Below, piece by piece: positions 1 through 13,400 of a stretch of 64,000 nt of DNA. A model generated the notes under the pieces. That model was given only the letters and a program-made list of their open reading frames with translations. It had not been told where the DNA came from and made no database searches. The position numbers were made by a program, and so were the translations under genes. Within the stretch, counting starts at the first letter, position 1. Each line of letters begins with the position of its first letter. The DNA lies in the NCBI RefSeq assembly GCF_037975245.1, contig NC_092564.1, positions 15,381,984-15,445,983 on the forward strand. The letters run 5' to 3'. This DNA is from Apostichopus japonicus (Eukaryota; Echinodermata; Holothuroidea; Aspidochirotida; Stichopodidae).

Positions 1-1408
1 TATCATAACAGTGACAAGCAATGATACATGTGACGCTTAGCATTTCAATTGCAGAGGGATAGAGTGGGGCCTACAGAATGATATTTTTTCGATTGTTGTG
101 TGAAAACCCATGGTCTTACAGCGGACACCGTGCACACTGACCGAGGAGGTCGTCTAGGTCACATGCTCAGGTTTTACTCTATGATTGGTCACATCATTTA
201 GAACTGTAATTTTAGTAGTGAATCACCGAACACTTCCGACTGCCAGTCGAGAAAACGTTACGTGATCATTTTATGTAGCTCTTTCCTGATTGAAGCCGAT
301 GCATCTTAAAACAGCAGAATCTTGATCAGCGTTAGTCTGAAACACACACACTACCCACTCCACCCCCCCCCACCCCCCGACTGTCCAAGCTTCATCACCT
401 AACGCCGGTCGAGTCGATGAGTTGGGTCATAATCAGTTGGACAGTGTGTGGTGGCCTAACGAGTAAATTGTTTATCTAGAAAATAATTTGATGCACTCTT
501 GTGCCATTGATCTCCATTTCCTGCCATTAGTACCAGTAAAGTCATTCCCTAATTCCTAGTATTAGTCTCTATGGCCACCCCAAACATATTGTAGAAATAT
601 GTTCTGATAAAGTGGCTGGAACTGAATGTCAAAAATGTTCCTTCGTTTTTAAAGCAAACTGTAGGTTTTGTTCTGCTTGTGACAACAGTATCAGACAAGA
701 AAAGTTTATTGAAATCCTGTGAAAAAAGAAGTTTGAAGCATTCAGGAGCGAAATTCAGACATTTAACGAGCATGATGTGGCCATATTAGTACACCCTACT
801 ATATGCTGCTTCAGCAAGCTACTAAATGTAATGTTGGATGTCTAGTTAGCTCAAAATAGAGGTGAACTGAAGCCTCTTAATTATTTACAACACTACTAAA
901 CAGTAGTAGACTTCAGGATTTGATTCTCAGTTTACAATGACATCACAAATTTTCTGCATTGTTCTGCATTATTTGTAAGCTCTAATGTAGGTAAGATTGG
1001 TTGATTCATGTTACTGAGAGGTCTCTGTGGTGTGTGCTTTACTAGGAAAGAGGAAACTAAACCCACACAATTTGCAATGTTGGTGGGTTAAAAGAATAAC
1101 AACTAAATAATAGAATGTATGGTAATATCCCAACAACTTCCCTTTTACTTATCGGTCATGATGACACATTGGAATGTTCCTGTATTCATACTGTAATATC
1201 ATTGTGCTTGCTTCTAAATTGTAATTCTTGGATTTTCTGTAATTTTTTTGTTGTTGTAATTTCTGACATATGGCAAAGCTTAAAAGTGTATCTTTGAAGA
1301 GTTTTACAGTCTCACATTGTTTTCCATGGAATAATGGAGAAATCAATACAACTGTTATTACACAACTAATTATTTTTACGTAATAATTGTTTTTTTCTCT
1401 TACTGCAG
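1..1408. other. Intron of Sema5 (5' end outside window)
   Basis: No exon recognised. The stretch ends in a pyrimidine tract and CAG acceptor at 1406-1408. It contains a C-rich run at 362-377. Short open frames here show no sema-domain residues. I looked for the preceding sema exon and did not find it, so it is probably upstream of the window. Confidence 0.6.
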
Positions 1409-1466
1409 TAAGCACATACTATTCCGAAGAAACTCAAACAGTTTACGGGGTATTCTCGTCAAAAAG
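1409..1466 (+). CDS. Sema5: Sema5 exon: sema domain, YGVF strand
   Basis: Phase: the first two bases complete a split codon and the last two (AG) are completed by the next exon. It encodes STYYSEETQTVYGVFSSK, which matches the semaphorin segment just before the SAVC strand (vertebrate Sema5 has YGIFTTN or YGVFTTN here). It is flanked by a TTACTGCAG acceptor and an AAAAAG/GTGAGG donor. This is the most N-terminal coding sequence recognised. At 58 bp it is short and has no independent support beyond homology and frame continuity with the next exon. Confidence 0.85.
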
Positions 1467-4400
1467 GTGAGGTTAAACCAGCAATCAATGATTTTCTACT
1501 ACTTCCTGTGAGCCAACATATGTGCTTTAAAGGAGCTTTTGGTATCCCAAAAATAAGTGGGGGATGAGAAAAACAAAAAAAGTTATTAATTATCTTGTAA
1601 GCTTGATCACTATAAAATTCATGTCAATTAAGTCACAGATTGAGGTATTTTAACTAACCATCACATTTACTCTGGGGGTGGGGGTGGGAGAGAGGATGGG
1701 GATGGGTGCAGAGGGTTTATTACAATGTTCAATTCACAACATGTGCAAAAAAGAGCCAACTTTGTTTGATTACTACTTTAACCAAACTTTCAACATGAAG
1801 GAAGGGTCTCACAAATTTGTAAACTTCAAATTTAATAGCCAAAATGTTGAAAGGCATGAGGTCAATTGCTTCTTTAAGGGACTAGGTGAGGGCTCAGTAG
1901 GGGAGGAGGGAAGGGAAGTAGATCTGTAGTCGATATTTTTGTTGTTTAAAAAGTGGTTTTGTATCAAATTTATTCAGTTACCATAACCGGCCCCTGAAGT
2001 CAGGAAAAAGTTCAAGGCAATGCCATATCATCATAATCTTCTAGATGCTGCCTAAGCAGATTCTAAGAAGGTTACAACCAGTGAAAGGATCTTGGTTTTT
2101 TTCTAGGTCAAGTTAAACAAAATACTTGGGATTATACACCCTTCAGGGGATGTTTTAATGCACAAACTTGACACAGTTTCCATGATTATTAGATTAATAT
2201 TGACTGGAAATCAGATGATTGTTTATCACCATGGAGACCAAAAAGTAGATAAAGAAGCTCTAATCTGTGATAGGGTAGCAAAAGATTGATAATTTGTTTA
2301 ATAAATCTGCCATCACCATCATCCTACAAAATGTAACAAATTGTGACAAACTGTTACCCTAGGAAGGTCTGTGTTGCTTTATAGATCCTTTTAGGTTGAT
2401 GCACCCTGCAAAGGTTTATAGATATTGTGAGGTGATAACAGAAACGTGTTTCGAAACTTGATCTTCTTGCGCATGTTTAATATATTATAAAGCCAGCACT
2501 GGCAGGAATGTCTGACGAAACTTTAAACCCGTCAGTTCCTTTTTTTGCTATCTTTCCAGAAGATTTGAATACAATATGGAAAATATATGATGGTCGAAGA
2601 TTTCTTTTAGAAATCTGAATGTAACAAAATTCTCAAAGGTTAAACATGGATTAATGAAAAACTGTGTTGAAAATGTTTAAAGAAGATTGGATCGTGTGCT
2701 TCTTCGCCAAGTTTGTTTTCTTTTCAATGATGTGTGAGTTACTTATGATCCGTGTTCACTCATGTGCAGTTAGCAGCCCTTGAAGTCCTAGTCTAATAAC
2801 TTCCTCTCTATATATGTCACATGAAAATTAGGGTACACAAATAGGCTTGTTGACACAAAGCAACAGTCTTTCTGTCATTGATGAGATGGGTTTTGGAAAG
2901 AAAATCCTGCAGCCAAACGTTGTGTTTTCCAGTTTCAGGGAAATTAACTCTGTACGTAGCAAAGGCTCATCAGTCTAATTGACATTCGAACAGCACTCCA
3001 GAAGCTAGGCTGCAAAAACACTGTCTAAAACATAACAATTCTTTTGATAACCAATATACATTTGCAAAAAAAAGTGCAAATATTCCGAGGACATTTTAAG
3101 GGTACTTAACCCGCATTGATAAATGAAAGTTTGTGGTCAGTCTTTAATACTAAGACTTGTAACACTAGATAAGCCGTTGTTACAGAATGGGCCAAAATGT
3201 TTTGCTAATGTCATGAGTGATTACGAATAGGAGAATTTGAGCCATTTTCAACAATTTGAGATTGTCCTATTTTTAAACTTGAGGGACAGTAAATATCTGA
3301 TAATAATGTTAGAATCAAAACATTCTATGATCTTTGAGTTCCCTTAAGTCATCTTTTTAATTGGGTTTTGTATTAAAGCTTATTTCATTTTCTATCGGTG
3401 TAAAGTCACATGGGTTTTGTGAGTTGCTCCAAAATGGTAAAACACTGGACAGCTCAAGGTACAATAAATCCACGGGCATTTCAAGTTATATAAGGTAGCC
3501 TAAAGTTTGTAACAGACATGGCATTGAATCATCCTAAAAACTTGTCAAAGTATTATTTTGAATCAAAACAAAAGATATCTTGCTATGATTTTGGATTAAT
3601 GATGCTTTTCTGATTGCTTGCTGACGGCGTTGGTGACAGGGTGGATGTATGTGTTTATGTTATAATTTGGCTTCTAACATTTACGATAAACTCATAAAAA
3701 AAAAGTAAAGATTGCTACACTTCAATCGAATCCATGTCGGTGAGTCCCAGAACTCTCCTGTTTTCTGTGGAGGCAAAAGTCCTGCAGGAGAAATGAAAAC
3801 CTGTGTTTATGAATAATTAGAAAGTGGAAGCTTTGAATGAAACTTCAGACTTGAGTATGCAGGTCAACATTAGTGAGTGCAAGAACTGCTGTTTTATGTG
3901 TAGATAAAAGGTCAACAGAGGTCAAAGTTTCAAAATGGTTTAACATGCTTACTGCTAAAATAAGCCATACATGAACATACTTACTTGATATGCAATTTCT
4001 CATAAGTGTGAGAACCTTGCTGATCACTTGAATTCAACAGTGATCAAAATTTGAAGATACTGTGTGCAGTGCTAGACTGTTGAATGTTTTTTATATAAAA
4101 TGTAACAAGGATGACTGGGTTTTTTTTTGTTTTGTAGTGTTAAGGCATTTCTTTGGACTGACTGTATTCTTTCTCCCTTCCTTCAGCCATGGGGTTCACG
4201 GTTCAGCAGTCTGCTCCTTCCGTCTCTCGGACATCGACGATACTTTCAGAGGTCCCTTCAAATTCCAGCCAGATCCCAGGTCGCCGTGGGTAACCCAACG
4301 AAATCCGAATCCAAACTTTAACGTAAGTGGTGTTTTGTTTCACCTTAGTGCGAAGATCTGACGAGATAGTTTGTATATTGGAGGGGCGTTACCAAGAAGA

Positions 4401-7400
4401 ATACTTCAAAGCGGTTTTTGCCTCAGTTTCAATCATTTTTGGACACTTCAAAAATCCTACATGAAGAATCTGAAGTCAGAAAATGCAAGCCAGTGGTTAA
4501 TAATAAAAATGTTCATTCTTTCCATAACATTTTCCTGATAGAATGTCGGATATGGTTATTCGATATTTCACAAACTCTGAAGTTAATTACATCTGAGGTT
4601 TGCCGTGAATTAAGTTTTTATCTGTACGAAGCAGAAGAATATGAATCTTTGCTAATTGCTTCATTATATCTCTCTTCACTTCACCATCCGCATTAATTGT
4701 AATTTCGTTTGAATGTTATTTTTCTCTGGGTGAGAATAAACAGTGAAACATTGCCTGGTGGAAACAAAAACTGCTCAAGCTGTTTAAAGAGATTAAGGTG
4801 ATAAATTTAATAATAGAGGAACATCAAATGATTCGCCAGGAATCTCCCAAAGCACGTCTGGACTGATCCAGTGGCTTAGCGATTTGCGTCATCCGAGCTT
4901 TTATTGAAACCCCTCGAGGAATTGGTTACCTTTCTGTGGTAATCACCAAATCTGGCAGTAATAACTAAATTCTGTCAGTTACCATTACCTATGAAAACAT
5001 GGAAGAATGAAATATTCTGAGAGACTCAGTGACCAGAAAAAGTAATAAGCCATTGTCTACCAGCTATAAAGATTGCCAAGGGTAGAGGGTGGGGGGGTGG
5101 GGGAGAGGGAAGGTTAAGGGGAGGGAAGGGAAGGAAGGTTAAGGCGGGTGGGAGGGAAGGTTAAGGGGGAGAGGGAAGGTTAAGGGGGTAGTAAAGAGAG
5201 TTGTAAGGAAGGGAGTAAGGGTTGTATCTACTTGTGGTAGTTTAAGGTAACTCTTTTTGATATTGAAAGAAGTGAGTTGAGTTTAACTGTTCTCTCGTAT
5301 ATTAATGATCTCTTTGTCTTGACTTATCTCTAAATATGCTAGTATAGCCAAAACTAGTCGCACAAAGCCATAAGGTGCATCCTTTGGGAACTCAAAGTCT
5401 TTCTGCACAGAATTAGTTAGGTATGTTTTCTTAGGCTGCTCCATTTCTCGAAATATTTGGATGTGTGAAAACTTCCGAAAAGTACTAATCAAGTTTTGGA
5501 AAGTTAAACAAATATGAAGATCGTGGACAGTTAAGATGACGAGGTTACATAAAATAATTTTTTGACATTAAATGAAATACTTATGTGAGTAAATTTTTAT
5601 TTTTCACGTTTGAAAAAGTCATATATGAGAGCAATGTGCTTGGAGAGTATGAATGATAGTTAGGTTCAATCCGGGAAGGAAACTTGAAGGTTTTGGCAAG
5701 TCATCACAAACACTTCAAAGTGCAGAGGAATTTCAAAAGAAGGGTTGTTTGACCCGTACCTTTCAATCTGGATTAGCCTCCTATGTATCCAAACTCACCT
5801 GTAAAGGTTTTTGTAATAAGACTTTGGAAACTTGGCAAATCCATGACCTAATAAAAACAAAGAGGCTTACCTGAGGAACATGTGGTTGAGGGTAACCTTT
5901 GACCTAGCTGGCACCCTCCAGGCATGTGGAGAGAGCAGACCACCTTTTTTCAGTGTTAATTGAAATTAGCTTTCAAGTTAGGCGATGACGCAAAACTGTT
6001 AAGGGTGTGAAAGTAAGTTAGAGGTGTTACATACATGTAAAAATTCTGTAGTGACTTTTTTTGCAATTTGTAGCAAACTGCAAAGACACAGCAACCACAC
6101 TGTTTTTTCAGCTGTAAACCACATTTTCCAAAATCAGAAGGAAAAAAGGACACAGATCCTGAGACTGATTTGTTCTTTCACTTTATCTATTTCACTATCA
6201 TACAACTTTGGATGTCTTATATGGAAAATTGCTGTCTGCTTTTTTGGGTATTTTTGTTGGCTGGTTCTCTTGACGGTCATATTCTGAAACGATCAGTGTA
6301 AAACTGTGTAATATCAGTTATGTTCCATTATTCTACATAAATGAAATAAATTCTAATAGAATAAGTCTGTACTGCATGTAGAGTATGGACTTTGTGAATG
6401 GTTACAAGAGAGACCATACCTGATTCATTAATATCTGCTTTGATGTTGGTGTTCACAAAGTCTTAACATTAATGTTGATTAATATTATATTATATTTGGG
6501 GTTAAAGGTATACCTTTAGAGGTCATTATTACTGACCCCAAATTTGGCATCCTAAAAATTGCTGCAAGCTTTCAAAAGATCTTCCCCTGGAGGTTCTGCC
6601 TCTCCAAATACTTTCCAATGAAAGAGGAGTGTTCAGTGAGACATATAAATGTCTCAGTGATCAAGGCAAAGAACAAAGTTAAATATGGCAGTAAGGAGGG
6701 CTCGTTGAAATATGAGAATTAGTGACTATTTTCTGACTATCTAGCATATCCTGTGGCAATAGTGATGACCTTAAATGGTTTGATACCAGCAGATTTATTC
6801 TAACTTCATCACAGAGTGCAGCTTTTAACTAGTATTTATATAGAACACAACAGTGCAATTGTTTAACAGATCTGTCTCTATGGCCTTCCATAAGACTGTA
6901 CTCGCAAATAACTATTTACCCCTTCTTTAGCCTGGACTAACCATAAAAGTTTGTTGCAAAATTTCAAAGTACCTATTATGAAAGTGATCATTGCACTTTG
7001 AGGTAACTGGACAAGTTAAACAGATAATTCTGTTGCCACTGGTATATAAACTGAAAGCTATCTGGCTTTACTAATGTGATTACTTTGTCATCAATAGAAG
7101 AAGAAAATTAATGGAACACCTGTGACCTAAATTGGAATTCTCAAGATTGGTAGGTCAAGCCTGCACACAAATAATCTAATAATCAAGGCTGAGGTTTAGA
7201 AAAGCTTGTGAATCAGGATATGTATGGCAAAAAAGTTTAAACCTTCAGTAAGATTGAAATATGATCATCATTTTCTGGGAAATTGACATAAAACAGGATG
7301 TTTATTGATATTTCATAATATTTATGAAATTATGACTATATAATATGTCATAATAAGAGGAATGTTTTTGTGGTTTTCAGGTTGTGCCATGAATGTTGTG

Positions 7401-10400
7401 AACAGCAGTGGTGTTTCTTGTGGGCAAAAAGTAATAAACAGTTGGATAATTGTATCCCTTAATTACAAAGAAAGATCTGTTTCATTCACAGTTTTATTCA
7501 AAATTCCAAGTGACAGGACTTGTTTTTGTAGCTTCATCAGGTCATATTTTTTTGACAACAACATAGCCTTTATTCATAAAAAAACAATTGGAAAGGGGGA
7601 TGAAGTAGTTATTTAATGGCTCTACAGATATTAAAATAAATTAACATAATATAGAGAAATTGATTTCAAATCTTGTCTGCATGTTTCTTTTCCAACATTT
7701 CATTAAATCTCTAACACTGTAATGAAACGAAGAATATGTAAATGTGTTGTGAAATGATCAATGAGCTGACGTCTTTAATATTGATATTTTTGAAGCATTA
7801 TTAAACCCTGAATGTAAAACTATAAAGCAGTCATTAACTGGACAGGATGTTTTATTGATATTTTGTCAACACAGAACTGGCATTGTTATTATAGATTGTC
7901 AGCAGAAAAGTAGGAAAAATCCTTGAATTTTATTTATTAAGTTTAGTCTGAAAAAGTGAGAGAAAATCCTCATTGAAACACATCGCCTTGAATTGAGATA
8001 TTTTCATAATTACGTCTAAAAACATGGATGGTGTCCATGTTTGGCAAAAACAACATTTTGTTCTGAAACTATCACCTTTGGATCTCGACTGATTAAGTTT
8101 TATGTCCAGACTTCTTACAATTTAGCAAAGGGATCAGTTCTAGCCTCATAAATTTGAATGTCCCTCTCTTCTCCACATGAATAAGTTATGCATTTTGCAT
8201 GACTTATAGTACTGTTTGGCTTACTAAAGGTATCCTTGCATTAGGTCCTCATTAGTGTGTGTCTTAAAAAGTAAACTGTGAAATAATTTTTAAATTATGT
8301 AATTTCATTTGTTTATAATTGGCATAAAACCAAGGTACGTCTTAAACTCATTCAGCAATTTTGTCTTAGTTCTAGCATGTTTTGATGTGAGGGCAGTATA
8401 TACTGATGATGATCTGTAATTATCACCAGGCTGATTCCCTTTGTTTATTTCATCATGCAGTGCAGTGCAGTCGATTCTGAGAACACCGAGTTTTACTTGG
8501 ACGAGGACCATTTACTTGCGGCCCAGAAATACCAGTTAATGGACCAGGCCGTACCCCCTGCACCGAGGGGGCTCATTCTGGTTTCAACAAATAAACATTA
8601 CCAGTAAGTAACTCCAGACCCACCTATCCACACCCTCCCTAGGAAATATCCGTAAGAAATTTTCTTGTTCGTGAAGGATATATTCCTAGGAAGTGTGCTC
8701 TTCTTTCTGCGGATATGCGTTTTCTATGGGATATGTCCTTACAATAAAGTCTAACTGTGATCATAAGGTGGAACAAATCCAAAAGATATGTTTTGAAATA
8801 TGTATTGAATACAAATATGCATGTATTATAGATTACTTAACCGGGTAATTTACCAATTAAATGATGTTATGTGAGGAGGGGGGGGGGGGGTGATGAGAGA
8901 ATCTTTTTCATATGAATAAATTAATTGTATATCATTTATTCGTTTGTTTTGAATATTAACATTCATCAATCATACAAGTATTGTACACAGGACACTAGAA
9001 AAACGTTAAAATCAGCTTCCAAATATATGGACAGTAGGCAGTTTCTACTGTTGCATAATGATGAGTGTATGAGAAGGGAAAAAGCAGCGGGGGGGGGGGG
9101 GTTGAGGGGCAGAAAGGTAGATGTAAATAAGAGGAAGTTGATGGCTACTAAATTCTTTACAGACTTTATTCTATGACAAAACTGATAAGAATGTTATGAA
9201 CTCTTTATTAGATTGCCATCTCTTCATTCTTTGACATGCAAGTATAAGAGCAGCAGCCTATGGTTTCTAGCAGGAAAACCACTTGTCACGAGTCACATAC
9301 ATTCACCGAGGGACTGGACAAAGGTTGTTATTTGGAAAATGGGATGCCTGATGTCACAGTCATTTCTGTTCTTCCAATATTTATTAAATAATGTCATTCT
9401 ATTTTCCTATTTTCAGGATATATCAACAGGTCAATTATTTCCTGTTATCTTTGTTTAATACTTTTGTTGTTTTGTAGTATTACCAGTATATTCAAGAGTA
9501 TCCTCTAGTTGACTTTGTATTCAGAAATCTTTCCTAAATTTTCTCCCAAAAGGGTTCAGAAAGATCAATTTGTGGTTTTACACCTGCGTGCTTCACTCCA
9601 GTGTCACTTAAAGCAATGGGTTTGTTCACAAAGGAGTCCTGAGTTCTGTAGGTCCAAACATGTGTCACCATAACATGGGTTAAAAAAAGGCATTTTGTTG
9701 TCTGCAAAGGGGATAATGTTGAACTTGATTCAGTGAACCAGATGCCACAATACCCATTTTGTTTTAATTTATGTTAAGGCAACAAAACAGTTTCCATCAA
9801 TGGTCAACTGTCCCTTCCTTTGTTGGTTTACATAGAGGATTCCTGACCATTTCTCAAAGGACTGGACAATTTTTGTTCCTACCCTATAATGTAATGCCCT
9901 GTGTCTGCACTTCCTCTTGTACCCACATTTGATTGTCTTAAAACACACTTCAGGAGATCTTTTTAAGTAAGCCTGGACATTCTTAATGTATATATATGTT
10001 ATACAGGTCTTTATACACACTTCAAGAGGTATGTTTTAGTCAGTACATTCTGACAATCTTGTAGTTGTCAGGTCTCATTGGTTAACTCCTTACTTTCAAA
10101 GTAGAAACCCTAATCTGTCAATAGAAGCTAGCTGTCTGTCAGTTTTTGTTAAAGGTGAGTATCAATTTGACTCAGCGGGGAACCCAAACCAGCCCAAACA
10201 ATATCAACAGTCAACCATAGAATGTTAGCATAAAGCAGATAAAAGACTGCTTCACATATATCAAACAGGTATGTGTGAAAAATGCTGTTGGCAGTGTAGG
10301 GTATAAGGCCTGACGCCCACTTAACCCCTCGCTGTGTTCGTTAATGACGGCTAATTATTTTTGTGACCCCCGTCGTGACGATGCAATCAGTGGAAGGTGT

Positions 10401-13400
10401 CGTACCCCTTTGTACCCCTTTGTCGGAGGGAGGCACGCGAGTGTAAGTTGGCCCTCCTTGACCTTCCTTTTATGTTGTCCCCATGTCTTTGATTAGTCAT
10501 AAATAGATAAAGCCAAAAAAAAAAGGGTTTATTTGGCTCAGCTGACACCTTCAGCCTTCTGTACAGCTGATGTCAATTATGAGTGATATTAATTGCTGAA
10601 AAAACCTGTAGATTACACACACACCACAGACCTCAGGGTAGGAACAAACTCTGGATGAAGCTTGTTGTGGCTTTAACTGTGGTTGGTTTTCGCCCTCCTT
10701 TTTCTCACTCTGTCTCTTATTTGGCTGTGTTTTATATTTCAATAGATTTAAAGATTAGCAAGGGTGAGAAATTACAAATGTCTGTCAATATATTTAGAGG
10801 GAAAAGATAACAAAACTGAAAAAGGGAAATGATATCAGGAAATTCAGAGAAATTAAAAGTGGTTTAACAACTGATTATTTTGCCTAACACTGACTTGCTC
10901 AGTGTCTAAAGAAAGTTATTTCTGGTGACTAATAACCACCCCTGGACAGCCACAAACCACATGATCAGGGCTTGCTCTAGAAGATTTATTAAGCTCATAA
11001 AAATTAACAATGGCCCTGGGTTGTACCTGTGTGAAAATCCTTTTCTGATTTCCTCTTCTTGGGGTGTATAGAAAATAGAAATTAAAGGTCTTAAAATCAT
11101 GTCAATCCACAAGAGGTTTGTGTCATAAACTCAAAACCTGTTCATGAAAAAAAATTACAGAAGAGGTTCTATTCTCTTTCTGTTGTGTTTTAAAATTATA
11201 TAGAAATTATCATTTTAATCCTTATAAAGTTTTTATCTTTTTCTTCTTTCTCTCTGTTTTGTGCTTTTTAGATTGGATCACATCATGGTGGACCATGTTC
11301 AGGGGCAAAACCAGATCTATGATGTCATGTTTCTTGGAACTTGTAAGTTTTATCAGAAATATATAAAGAATCCAATGAGAAACATAAAGTGACTGAGAAA
11401 TATCAACATATTCTGAGGGGAATGCAAGATTTGTTTTTCTGGAATGAGAACTAAATATGTGAGGTCAATAGCTACATCCAGTTGTAGCCAACAATTTCTT
11501 CACGTTGACATAATGGATTGAATTATTTGATGAGATGTGAGAACACCTGTCAATTTGTTGTGAGGATAATGTTTTCTGCATTTTTTGCTCCCCTAAAAGC
11601 ATAATAGTGAAGCCCGTTCATGTATTTCAATGTTCTATTCTTTTATATCGTTATAATAAACTCCATAACTGTGAATTTTATCTTTTTCAATGTCTTTATC
11701 AATGCTTTCCCTTTTGTGCTTTATTCTAACAGCTAATGGGAAAATCAAGAAGGTTTTCAAGATTCCAGAAACATCTGAAGTCTGTGTTCTTGAAGATATG
11801 TGTGTTACACCTGTAAGCATATATGCACGTTTTAGATTCGTTATGGGTGTGGGGAGGAAAGACCTTGACAGGCTTTGTATGTCATGTGTATGAAGGCTGC
11901 ACAGGAGTAACCAGACCTTCAGCTGGTACAGAGTCACTCTATCCGCTGTATTTTATACACTTGTGCTCCATCAAGTCCTTCTCAACTGAGAAAATGGAAG
12001 GTTTGCAAATACAGAGAGGAACAAACCAGCCCTCTTTGCTTTAGTGTGTGTGTAATGTCAGGACTGTGTGATGAAGTCATTACTTGTTGACCTAGCAATC
12101 TCATTGTTGATCTACTGGGTATCATCACTATTAAACTAATGGTTTCATCTTTGACCTGCTGATCTCATTCTTGACCTGCTAACCGCATCCTTAGTATGTT
12201 ATCATCGTTGGTCCATTGGTCTCACTATCGAATGACCTCATGGTAGAACAAACGGTCTTGTTGCTAATCTACTGATCTCATTGTTGATCGAATGACCTCA
12301 TGGTAGATCAAATTGTCTCATTGCTGATCTACTGATCTCATTGTTGATCTAATGACCTCATGGTAGATCAAATGGTCTCGTTGATGATCTACTGATCTCA
12401 TTGTTGATCAAATGACCTCATGGTAGATCAAATTGTCTCGTTGCTAATCTACTGATCTCATTGTTGATCTAATGACCTCATGGTAGATCAAATGGTCTCA
12501 TTGATGATCTACTGATCTCATTGTTGATCAAATGACCTCACGGTGGATCTAATGGCATTGTTGATGATCTGCGGGTTTCATTGTTGATCTATTCCAATCT
12601 TTGTTGATCTGCTAATCCCATTCTTGAGATGGTCTGACTATTTGTTCTACTGATCTCATTATTGATCGAATGACCTCACGGTCGATCAAGCTGGTCTCAT
12701 TGTTGATCAAATTTTGTTTCCATTGTTACAAAGGGTAAAACATAAACCCTCCCGTCATTCTATACTATCCTTGAAATGTGTGGAGCTCCTTTAAAGTCTG
12801 AATCACTAAAGCAGAAATTGGTTTATGGATTCAGTTGCACTGTGTTTATTATCCTTCACAGCTGGTGACCGATTTTGCCAACAGTTCAAAATAGTACATT
12901 CTTTATGGTAATTATCCCTATATTAGAGCACACTATGAGGATGTAAGTGGTTAGCAAGAAATCCCAGAGGTACTAAGCCATTCATGTTGGATATTCATCC
13001 AATCAACAAAGTCGTTTGTTGTCATTCTCTTGGTGACCCTCTTTTATTTTACGGTGTCTTCAGTGATTCCCATCCACTTGTTTGAACGAATTACTGTTCA
13101 GTGGTTTTATTAAAATTAAAATTACAAAAATAATGGAAAAAGGTTGTAGGACAATCATATCTGTTTTTTATAAGAGAATATGTCAAACACATATTTGGGG
13201 GATGCTGTGATTTTTCTGAGAAATTGTACTTTTCAATGAAGTTAATATGCAAGTGGCATGAGGGGAAAGTCATTACACTTTTAGTGCCGTTAAACTTTTT
13301 CATATTTTTCAATTTTGTTTTTCTTTTCACAGAAATCAAAGTGTGATCCTTTGAAGAGTATTAAGCTGCACTCTGGATCGGTGAGTCATAGCTGAACAAG

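Noticed and set aside
1-1408. Additional sema exons before 1409
   Set aside because: The frames at 549-773 (minus) and 1115-1297 (plus) show no semaphorin residues, and no acceptor/donor pair encloses one.
5084-5215. Interstitial telomere repeat
   Set aside because: The motif is GGTTAAGG with variable G runs, not TTAGGG in register.
10305-10450. Hidden exon or CpG-island promoter in a GC-rich intron patch
   Set aside because: GC and CpG are raised locally, but there is no open frame with homology and no further promoter evidence; noted in the intron entry only.
12080-12715. CRISPR-like array
   Set aside because: There are no unique spacers; the whole 60-bp unit repeats, and the context is an animal intron.
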